Shown here one piece after another: positions 1-5,245 of a stretch of DNA of 5,594 nt. Made by a program: the position numbers and the translations under genes. This DNA is from Pyrobaculum sp. (GTDB lineage Archaea > Thermoproteota > Thermoprotei > Thermoproteales > Thermoproteaceae): contig WYEI01000141.1 of NCBI GenBank assembly GCA_009903905.1, forward strand, positions 1 to 5,594, in the 5' to 3' direction. Numbering within the stretch: position 1 is the stretch's first letter; every line of letters starts with the position of its first letter. The notes under the pieces were generated by a model. That model saw only the letters and a list, made by a program, of their open reading frames with translations. It had not been told where the DNA came from and made no database searches.

Positions 1-1
1 C

Positions 2-289
2 TTCGGCATGTTGTCCGCCGTCGCCGACAACGCCACGCTGGTCGCCGCGCTCGTGGCGCCGGGGATGGCTGAAGATGCACTGAGGAGCTTCCTTATTTCG
101 CTGGTGCTCTCCGGCGGCTTCACCATACCGGGCAACGTCCCCAACATAGTCTTGGCAACAGTGCTGAAGATCGGGTTCCGTGAATGGATAAAGCTAGCCC
201 TCCCCATAGGCCTCGCGGTCTTCGTCGCCATGGGTCTCTACGTGCTGGTGTTGCTACCCCACCCGCCTTTACTAGGTATTCTGGGTTAG
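2..289 (+). CDS. DUF1646-type membrane transport protein, C-terminal part (5' end outside window)
   Basis: This is the C-terminal end of an integral membrane protein; the frame is open to the left edge (Phe-Gly precede the first Met at base 8), so the Met is probably internal. What is seen: a stretch with AVADNATLVAAL, then a hydrophobic segment, then GGFTIPGNVPNIVLA, a short amphipathic linker KIGFREWIK and a final hydrophobic helix ending just before the stop. The D-N-A-T motif and the G-x-x-I-P-G-N-x-P-N motif are typical of the DUF1646 family, which belongs to the ion-transporter (NhaD/arsenite-permease-like) superfamily; the polar residues within helix hairpins probably line a cation pathway. 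Substrate is unknown. It ends 41 bases before the kinase start, and the kinase has its own TATA box, so the two are probably separate transcripts. The family call is by remembered motif, not by search. Confidence 0.8.
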   Translation, partial: FGMLSAVADNATLVAALVAPGMAEDALRSFLISLVLSGGFTIPGNVPNIVLATVLKIGFREWIKLALPIGLAVFVAMGLYVLVLLPHPPLLGILG

Positions 290-305
290 TTTCTGTATAG
301 TATCA

Positions 306-313
306 TTTATATA
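306..313 (+). promoter_or_regulatory. TATA box for the kinase gene, leaderless promoter
   Basis: TTTATATA lies in the 41-base gap after the membrane protein gene. Its centre is about 21 bases upstream of the ATG at 331, so transcription should begin at or very near the start codon. There is no Shine-Dalgarno-like sequence in front of the ATG, which fits a leaderless mRNA. A purine-rich BRE element is not obvious. Confidence 0.65.
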
Positions 314-330
314 TTAGTTCTTGGTTGTGT

Positions 331-1848
331 ATGGCTAGACTCATCCTTGCTTTTGATGTAGGAACCACAGCTGTGAAAGCGGGGCTTGTGGATGCCTCCA
401 CTTTTGAGGTGGTTGCCTACGTCCAGAGGCGTAATGAGGTGTTGTTTCCCCAGGAGGGGTGGGCTGAACAGGATCCGGAGGACCTGTGGCATGTGGTGTC
501 TGAGCTCTCCGCCGAGTTGGGAAACAGGGACGAGGTGGTTGGTGTGGTGTTTGCCACTCAGATGGCTGGGGTTCTGCCAGTGGACAAGGACGGCGCGCCG
601 CTGAGGAGGATGATCATATGGCTCGACGAGAGGGGGCGGGGCTACCCCAGGGGGCTCTGGGGTGGGGCGTTGCGGGTGAAGGGGTATAACCTCTTTCGGC
701 TTATGGAGTTTATTTGGGTGACCGGCGGGGCGCCCAGTGCCACGGGGAAGGACCCCCTCTCCAAGATGCTCTGGCTTCGGGACAATGAGCCCGACGTGTG
801 GAGTAGGACTTACAAATTCCTAGACGTCAAGGCCTACCTGCTGTATAGGGCAACCGGCGTCTTCGTGACGAGCCCAGACGAGGCGAATCTGACTTGGCTT
901 CTGGACACCCGGAGGGGGAGGGCAGAGTGGAATCTCCGCCTCGCGGGGAGATACGGCGTCCCGCCGGAGAAGCTACCGGCTGTTAAGAAGTCGGTGGAGG
1001 TAGCCGGTCGGCTGACGCATGAGGCGGCGAGGGAACTGGGCTTGCCCCCGGACCTCCCTGTTTTTGTGGGTTCTGGCGATATGGCCGCGGCGGCGGTGGG
1101 CTCGGGGGCTGTGGGTGAGGGGGAGATGCACGTCTACGTGGGGACCAGCGACTGGGTGGCGGCGCATGTCCGGGAGAGGAGACTTGACCTTTTCCACTAC
1201 GTGGGTAGCATCCACAGCGCTATCCCCGGCGCCCATCTGCTTGTAGCGGAGCAGGAGGTGGCCGGCGCCGCCTTGGACAAGGTCATGGAGTTGCTAGGAG
1301 TTGCGGACTACGGCGAGGTGGAGCGGTTGGTCTCCTCGGCGGAGCCGGGGGCCGGAGGGATGATTTTCTTGCCTTGGCTCTACGGCGAGCGGGCGCCAAT
1401 AGATGACCCCCACGTGAGGGGCGGGGTTATTAACCTCAGTCTCAGGAGCGGAAGGGGGCAGATGTTGAGGGCTGTCATGGAGGGGATCGCCATGAACATA
1501 CGGTGGGCTTTCCGCTATGTGGAGAGACTTGCGAGGTTTAACCCGGAGGTGAGAGTTGTCGGCGGGGGCGCGTTGTCAGATACGTGGTGCCAGATTCTGG
1601 CGGATGTGCTGGGCCGCGTGGTTGTAAGGGTTTCCCAGCCGAGGCAGGCGGTGTTGCGGGGCGCCGCGGCGGTGGCGGCCGTAGGGCTGGGCTTCTATAG
1701 CAACTTCATCGACGCCGCGGCAAGATTTAGGGTAGATAGGCGGTTCGCTCCGTCGGAGAACCGCGCTGTGTACGACAAATTATTTAATGTGTTTGTCCAT
1801 TTATATAGGAGTTTAAAGAATAATTTCAAGAGTTTAAACCTGGAGTAA
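331..1848 (+). CDS. FGGY-family carbohydrate kinase (xylulokinase-like), substrate unassigned
   Basis: A cytosolic ATP-dependent kinase of the FGGY family (505 residues, normal length), which phosphorylates sugars, sugar acids or polyols. Seen in order: the N-terminal phosphate loop FDVGTTAVKAG (Asp9, Thr12, Thr13), GWAEQDPEDLW (43-53), the substrate-side segment TQMAG (76-80), KDPLSKMLWLR (140-150), the presumed catalytic base Asp250 in GSGDMAAAAVGSG, the second phosphate motif GTSDW (271-275), PWLYGERAPIDDP (348-360), and the C-terminal signature starting GGGALSDTWCQ (411-421) followed by RGAAAVAAVGLG. In E. coli XylB the substrate segment is Q-M-H-G; here His is Ala79, so a xylulose assignment is not safe. 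ATG 331 was preferred over TTG 325 because it sits at the expected distance from the TATA box at 306-313 and starts directly with the family's usual MARLILAFDVG. The last 30 residues are coded by A/T-rich DNA that may carry a promoter for the next gene. Confidence 0.93.
   Translation: MARLILAFDVGTTAVKAGLVDASTFEVVAYVQRRNEVLFPQEGWAEQDPEDLWHVVSELSAELGNRDEVVGVVFATQMAGVLPVDKDGAPLRRMIIWLDERGRGYPRGLWGGALRVKGYNLFRLMEFIWVTGGAPSATGKDPLSKMLWLRDNEPDVWSRTYKFLDVKAYLLYRATGVFVTSPDEANLTWLLDTRRGRAEWNLRLAGRYGVPPEKLPAVKKSVEVAGRLTHEAARELGLPPDLPVFVGSGDMAAAAVGSGAVGEGEMHVYVGTSDWVAAHVRERRLDLFHYVGSIHSAIPGAHLLVAEQEVAGAALDKVMELLGVADYGEVERLVSSAEPGAGGMIFLPWLYGERAPIDDPHVRGGVINLSLRSGRGQMLRAVMEGIAMNIRWAFRYVERLARFNPEVRVVGGGALSDTWCQILADVLGRVVVRVSQPRQAVLRGAAAVAAVGLGFYSNFIDAAARFRVDRRFAPSENRAVYDKLFNVFVHLYRSLKNNFKSLNLE
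1800..1807 (+). promoter_or_regulatory. Possible upstream TATA box inside the kinase 3' end
   Basis: TTTATATA, the same octamer as in front of the kinase, occurs within the A/T-rich last codons of the kinase gene, 71 bases before the lyase ATG. If used it would give a lyase mRNA with a leader of roughly 45-50 bases, as an alternative to the closer box at 1851-1858. It could equally be codons for His-Leu-Tyr-Arg with no promoter role. Confidence 0.3.
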
Positions 1849-1850
1849 TG

Positions 1851-1858
1851 TTAAAAAA
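1851..1858 (+). promoter_or_regulatory. TATA-like box for the lyase-transporter operon
   Basis: TTAAAAAA starts two bases after the kinase stop codon and its centre is about 23 bases upstream of the lyase ATG at 1878, the same geometry as the kinase promoter. The short 29-base gap is A/T-rich and has no ribosome binding site, which supports a leaderless second transcript. Read-through from the kinase promoter remains possible. Confidence 0.5.
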
Positions 1859-1877
1859 CTTTGTCGATCATTAGAGT

Positions 1878-3209
1878 ATGGATCGCGTGGAGGGTGGTCT
1901 TTCCGAGGCGGAGAAGCTCGACGCCATGGTGACCGGCAGGTTTTTCGCCTATCTCTACGAAACCGGCGACAAGGGGTTGAAGGAGGCCGCCTTCAAGGCG
2001 TTGGTGCGTTTCTACGACAAGAACATGCTTGACTTCACGGTGTATAGAAGCGCCGTGTTTTTCGAGCGGGAGGTGGTGGGCTTCGCCCGCCGCCTCCTCC
2101 ACGGAGGTGAGGAGGTCGTCGGTACCTTCACCTACGGGGGGACCGAGAGCATCATGCTAGCGGTGCTGGCGGCTAGAAACAGCTTCTGGAAGCGGAAGGG
2201 GAGAGATGTGGTTCCCGAGCTGGTGGCCCCGTTTACGATACACCCCGCCTTTTTCAAGGCGGCGCATTACCTAGGCCTTAGGGTGAGGCTTGTGGATATC
2301 GACGAGAGGAAGAAAGCTAATACAGAGGCTATTAAGGAGGCCATAGGCGGGAATACGGCATTGGTGGCGGTGTCTGCGCCTAACTGGCCATACGGCACGG
2401 TTGACCCGGTGCGCGACGTGGCGGAGGTGGCGGCGGACGAGGGTGTTTACCTCCATGTGGACGCATGCGTCGGGGGGTTCATCCTCCCGTTTTTCGAAAG
2501 GCTGGGCCTCTACGTGCCGCCCTTTGACTTCCGGGTGGAGGGCGTTTCCTCAATATCTGCAGATGTGCATAAATATGGCTATTCGCCTAAGGGGGTCTCC
2601 GTGGTGTTGTTTAGAAACGCCGAACTGAAGAAGGAGAGTATCTTCGTGGATGTGTCCAACCCAGGCTATATATTTGTCAACACGGCCGTTCTTTCCTCGC
2701 GGTCTGTGGGGCCTCTGGCGGCGGCTTATGCAACGGTTTCCTACCTCGGCGAGGAGGGATACCTCCGTCTGGCGAGACAACTACTGGAGGCGCGGGAGAA
2801 GATACTGACGGGCCTCAGGCGCCTCGGCTTTGAGCCGCTGGGGCCCGTGGAGTCCCCCATATTGAGCCTCGCCAATCCCGAGGTGGATCTGGTCCAGTAC
2901 ACCCTTGAGATGAGGAGGAGTTGGCATTTCCACCTGCAACGCGGCGTGGCTAGGTACAATATCCCGGTGAATATTCACCTGGCGGTCTCCCCCATACACA
3001 GCCACACGGCGGAAGAGTTCGTGAAAGACTCCGAAGAGGCTGTAGTAGCGGCAAGGGGGAGGAGGACCGAGGTGAGGCTTGAGGAGGTTTTGAGAGACGT
3101 GGCGGCGGGGAGGGTGGACTCCAGCGTGGTGCCCATACTAGTGGATATGCTGGACCCCGAATTCGCCGTGGCGCTTGTGAAGCAACTCGTCGTGGAGATG
3201 TATAAATGA
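1878..3209 (+). CDS. PLP-dependent group II decarboxylase/lyase, sphingosine-1-phosphate lyase-like
   Basis: A fold-type I pyridoxal-phosphate enzyme of 443 residues. Seen in order: GTFTYGGTESIMLAVLAARN (82-101, cofactor phosphate region), His122 in TIHPAFFKAAHYLGL (stacks on the PLP ring), HVDACVGGFILPFF (193-206, Asp195 pairs with the pyridine nitrogen), SADVHKYGYSPKG (227-239) with Lys232 as the Schiff-base lysine, and NIHLAVSPIHSH (365-376) near the C-terminus. The second lysine, Lys238, in H-K-Y-G-Y-x-P-K-G is typical of sphingosine-1-phosphate lyase, where it helps handle the phosphorylated substrate; glutamate and MfnA-type decarboxylases usually lack it. There is no N-terminal membrane anchor, as in the soluble bacterial lyases. 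Eukaryotic and bacterial relatives cleave a phosphorylated amino alcohol to an aldehyde plus phosphoethanolamine. The real substrate here is unknown; amino acid decarboxylation (for example to beta-alanine) is the main alternative. The stop overlaps the start of the MFS gene. Confidence 0.88.
   Translation: MDRVEGGLSEAEKLDAMVTGRFFAYLYETGDKGLKEAAFKALVRFYDKNMLDFTVYRSAVFFEREVVGFARRLLHGGEEVVGTFTYGGTESIMLAVLAARNSFWKRKGRDVVPELVAPFTIHPAFFKAAHYLGLRVRLVDIDERKKANTEAIKEAIGGNTALVAVSAPNWPYGTVDPVRDVAEVAADEGVYLHVDACVGGFILPFFERLGLYVPPFDFRVEGVSSISADVHKYGYSPKGVSVVLFRNAELKKESIFVDVSNPGYIFVNTAVLSSRSVGPLAAAYATVSYLGEEGYLRLARQLLEAREKILTGLRRLGFEPLGPVESPILSLANPEVDLVQYTLEMRRSWHFHLQRGVARYNIPVNIHLAVSPIHSHTAEEFVKDSEEAVVAARGRRTEVRLEEVLRDVAAGRVDSSVVPILVDMLDPEFAVALVKQLVVEMYK
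3194..3197 (+). promoter_or_regulatory. Internal Shine-Dalgarno-like site for the transporter
   Basis: GGAG lies eight bases before the ATG at 3206, inside the last codons of the lyase gene. Unlike the first genes of transcripts in this window, the transporter is internal to an operon and so would need such a site. Together with the ATGA overlap it supports translation coupling. Confidence 0.4.
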
Positions 3210-4381
3210 GGAGAGCGCTCGCCCTCTTGGGATATGTCATCATTACATTCGTCTCGCAGTCTATCTGGGTCACCTTCTCGCCCGTGGCGACATACGTAGC
3301 GGAGGTCCTCGCGGTCCCGGTGGAGTACGTGGGTTACCTCGCCGTGTTGTACCCAACGTTTTTCCTCCTACTGACCGTGCCCTCCGGCGGCCTCCTAGAC
3401 AGAAACCTGCGCCTGTGGCTCGCCTTCGGCGCCACGGCGACCGCGCTGGGCGGCCTCCTGAGGCTTGCGGCGCCGGGGTCTTACCCCTGGCTGTTTCTCT
3501 GCCAGGTGCTGGCCGCGGTGGGGCAACCCTTCCTCCTCAACGGGTTTGTCCCCTTCGCAACCCATATATACCCCCGTAGACGACCTCTGGTCATCTCCGT
3601 CTTAAGCCTCTCCATGTATCTAGGCACCGTTTTCGCCCTCGCCACAGGCCTTGCGATATACGGCTCAACCGGCTTGACCGGCCTCGTGGGGATCCACGCG
3701 GCGATTTCCGCCGTGGGTATTACACTGTTTCTCCTGGGGCTCTCCTCCCTGCCCGTCGGCGGAGGCTCCGGCCTCGCTGTCTCCCTCCGCCGCGTAGTGA
3801 GCAAAAAAGATCTCTGGATAATAGGCGCAATTCTGGGACTCGGCATAGCGGCTTTTGACAATTTGGCCACATGGCTACAGCCGGCTCTCGCCACCGCTGG
3901 TCTAGGCGACGTCGCAGGTACCGCCGTGGCGCTGGCGATTATATCTGGCTTAGTCGGGGTCACGTTTATACCAAGCGTCGTGGCGCGGAGCAACATAAGG
4001 ACTTGGTACCTCCGCGGCGCCGCGTTGCTAGCCTCGGCGCTTCTGGCCGCCGCCTCCATCCTACTAACGCCTGTATCTATCTACGTGAACCTCGCTGCTG
4101 CGGGCTTCGTGATGATCCCGGCGTATCCCATACTTATGGAGTGGATCGGCAGGTTCCACCCGCCGGAGCTACATGGAAGCTCCACCGGGTTCGTCGGCCT
4201 GGTGAGCAGAGTCATCTCCGTATCCCTCCTACTCACGGCGCCTTACTTAATCGGAAGCGCCCAGACCTACCTCCTGTTCATAGCCGCGCTTCTCGCCCTG
4301 GCGTTTATCTTCACGTTGACACTTCCCAACGACCGGAGGGTAAGATTACACTCTTTACCAACCCCACGAACCGAGGCGTGA
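3206..4381 (+). CDS. MFS transporter, SLC49 (FLVCR/DIRC2)-like
   Basis: A 391-residue inner-membrane transporter with about 12 predicted helices (near 6-26, 40-60, 70-88, 93-115, 128-150, 158-180, 203-222, 235-258, 268-287, 292-312, 328-348, 353-372) and a basic C-terminal tail, the standard MFS size. The loop between helices 2 and 3 carries PSGGLLDRNLR, the MFS motif-A region (G-x-x-x-D-R) in the form found in SLC49 proteins. Other SLC49-like points are W-V-T-F-S-P in helix 1, G-Q-P-F-L-L-N in helix 4 and Y-L-G in helix 5. Animal SLC49 members carry choline, ethanolamine, haem or vitamin cofactors; the substrate cannot be read from this sequence. The ATG overlaps the lyase stop as ATGA, so the transporter most likely imports the lyase substrate or exports its product. 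The start is fixed by the overlap and by the immediate onset of helix 1. Confidence 0.9.
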   Translation: MRRALALLGYVIITFVSQSIWVTFSPVATYVAEVLAVPVEYVGYLAVLYPTFFLLLTVPSGGLLDRNLRLWLAFGATATALGGLLRLAAPGSYPWLFLCQVLAAVGQPFLLNGFVPFATHIYPRRRPLVISVLSLSMYLGTVFALATGLAIYGSTGLTGLVGIHAAISAVGITLFLLGLSSLPVGGGSGLAVSLRRVVSKKDLWIIGAILGLGIAAFDNLATWLQPALATAGLGDVAGTAVALAIISGLVGVTFIPSVVARSNIRTWYLRGAALLASALLAAASILLTPVSIYVNLAAAGFVMIPAYPILMEWIGRFHPPELHGSSTGFVGLVSRVISVSLLLTAPYLIGSAQTYLLFIAALLALAFIFTLTLPNDRRVRLHSLPTPRTEA

Positions 4382-4428
4382 ACATCATAGAGGGGACTAG
4401 CTTAACCGTCTGGTCTGGAATTTGTGAC

Positions 4429-4878
4429 GTGCTTCGGGTTCTCCTTGTCATCGTGGCTAGGTACTTGACCTAGTAGTGGACGCAACCTCCGGCGCCGAAG
4501 CCGCCGCGGTAGTCGCCAGATGCGACCTCAAACCCCTCCCCACCAAGAGCAACCGGACTACAACTTCGACCACGCCTCGGTCAGGTTCCACAAGCCGCAC
4601 CAGGCCCTGCCCAACTTTGAGCCACGGAGCTTCTGCCACGTCTGCACTCCGGCCCGGAGGGTCGCGGCGTCTATAGGAAGGTTCTGCACGCGTCGCCGCT
4701 GGAGCTCCAGATCGCCTCCAAGCTGTGGCTTGGCTCCGACAAAGACTACGAAAGCGTGGTCTTCATCTACAGCTTCGCCAAGTCAAAAGGAATTTTAAAC
4801 CATGAGGAACTTGAGACGTGGGCGAGGAGACTCGGAGTCTCGTTGGAGAGGCTGAGGAGGAGCGTAGGAGAAACCTAG
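4429..4878 (+). pseudogene. Broken gene, nucleotidyltransferase-like, three frame changes
   Basis: No single frame spans this stretch, but coding-like segments follow one another. Frame 1: GTG 4429, VLRVLLVIVARYLT, stop at 4471-4473. Frame 3, from about 4461 to 4545: VVDATSGAEAAAVV and DLKPLPTK. Frame 2, from about 4546 to 4620: DYNFDHASVRFHKPHQALP. Frame 1 again, 4621-4878: GPEGRGVYRKVLHASPLELQ, then IASKLWLGSDKDYESVVFIY, a helix-rich end with EELETWARRLGV, stop TAG 4876. Third codon positions are strongly G/C in each segment, as in the neighbouring genes. The S-P-x-E-L-Q-I-A-x-K-L-x-L-G-S-x-K-D-x-E pattern recalls the C-terminal part of archaeal nucleotidyltransferase-like (DUF6036-type) proteins, and D-Y-N-F-D would be a remnant of the acidic metal-binding motif. 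The function call is recalled rather than searched. All three shifts have the same sign (one base lost, or two gained), so sequencing error is possible. It starts 47 bases after the transporter. Confidence 0.55.
4793..4799 (+). promoter_or_regulatory. Possible TATA box for the small ORF
   Basis: TTTTAAA lies inside the C-terminal segment of the broken gene, centred 22 bases before GTG 4818, matching the box-to-start spacing seen for the kinase and lyase. A leaderless start at 4818 would follow. The A/T-rich patch stands out locally but also encodes plausible residues (Gly-Ile-Leu-Asn) of the upstream frame. Confidence 0.35.
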
Positions 4879-5114
4879 CACACAACGCCAAGGTGCTCCG
4901 CCTCTTCGCGGAGCTTGCCGCTAAAAACGACAGAGACTACTGGAGGGCCTACCTCAACTTCATCAACGACTTCTACCGCTACGTCTGGCGGCGGCTTGAG
5001 GAGGACCCCCTCTTCCGGGAAACATACATGAAGATACTCGCCGAGAGGGCCAAGAGGCCGAGGAGAGAGCCGCCCCAGGGGCAGGTCGCCGCTGAAAAAA
5101 CTCCGCCCGCATGA
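4818..5114 (+). CDS. Small hypothetical protein, highly charged and helical
   Basis: A predicted soluble protein of up to 98 residues that I do not recognise. The sequence is mostly helical: an acidic-basic N-terminus (EAEEERRRNLAHNAKVLRLF), an aromatic-rich core (DYWRAYLNFINDFYRYVWRR, residues 40-59), then EEDPLFRETYMKILAERAKR and a disordered tail rich in Pro, Arg and Lys. No signal peptide or membrane helix is visible. The stop TGA is at 5115-5117. The GTG start at 4818 is the only initiator before GTG 4893 and has a TATA-like box at a suitable distance, but it makes the first 20 residues overlap the end of the broken gene in another frame; the true start may lie nearer E-E-R-R-R, or the ORF may be a further frame-shifted part of the upstream gene. 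Codon use after 4878 (C/G third positions) is coding-like. It could be the partner of the upstream gene in a two-gene accessory unit. Confidence 0.6.
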   Translation: MGEETRSLVGEAEEERRRNLAHNAKVLRLFAELAAKNDRDYWRAYLNFINDFYRYVWRRLEEDPLFRETYMKILAERAKRPRREPPQGQVAAEKTPPA

Positions 5115-5117
5115 GGT

Positions 5118-5245
5118 GTGTGGCGCCGTCGCCGGGGCGGAAAACTGCGGCGCTACGTATTGCTCTGGGGTAGGCACGAGTATTCCTATGGGTTGTTATT
5201 ATATTGTATTTATGTCAGCGTTCCTGATATACAGAGAACGATAAA
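5118..5245. other. Intergenic gap with A/T-rich patch
   Basis: This 128-base gap starts G/C-rich and becomes A/T-rich at about 5190-5215 (TTATTATATTGTATTTATG), followed by a weaker GATATAC at 5226-5232 about 17 bases before ATG 5246. The A/T patch may be the former promoter region of the pilin-like gene. No hairpin with a T-run, RNA gene or repeat was recognised. Confidence 0.4.

Noticed and set aside
325..330. TTG 325 as start of the kinase
   Set aside because: It adds only Met-Cys, lies too close to the TATA box, and ATG 331 gives the usual FGGY N-terminus.
2950..3273. A 107-codon minus strand open frame across the lyase-transporter junction
   Set aside because: It is a Pro/Ser/Arg-rich antisense shadow without recognisable features.
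3481..4059. A 192-codon minus strand open frame opposite the transporter
   Set aside because: It is antisense to a well-supported membrane protein, with low-complexity Arg/Ala/Pro composition expected from GC-rich complement; no motif and no promoter seen.
4109..4115. GTGATGA, matching the C box of C/D box guide RNAs common in Pyrobaculum
   Set aside because: It lies inside the transporter gene and no CTGA D or D' box occurs at suitable spacing downstream. The ATGATGA at 3238-3244 on the minus strand was dropped for the same reason.
3871..4473. A 200-codon + strand open frame overlapping the second half of the transporter gene
   Set aside because: It is a shifted-frame shadow of the MFS gene, rich in Arg and Pro with no domain; only its last codons (from 4429) are kept, as the first piece of the broken gene.
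4863..4884. R-x4-H in the N-terminus of the small ORF, which with an upstream nucleotidyltransferase-like gene might suggest an MNT/HEPN toxin-antitoxin pair
   Set aside because: The motif is at the wrong end of the protein for HEPN, the protein is short, and the residues lie in the overlap whose coding status is uncertain.
4875..5177. A 100-codon minus strand open frame opposite the small hypothetical ORF
   Set aside because: The + strand frame has the better codon bias and helical pattern; the minus frame shows no domain. The call is not absolute because the + strand ORF is itself unrecognised.
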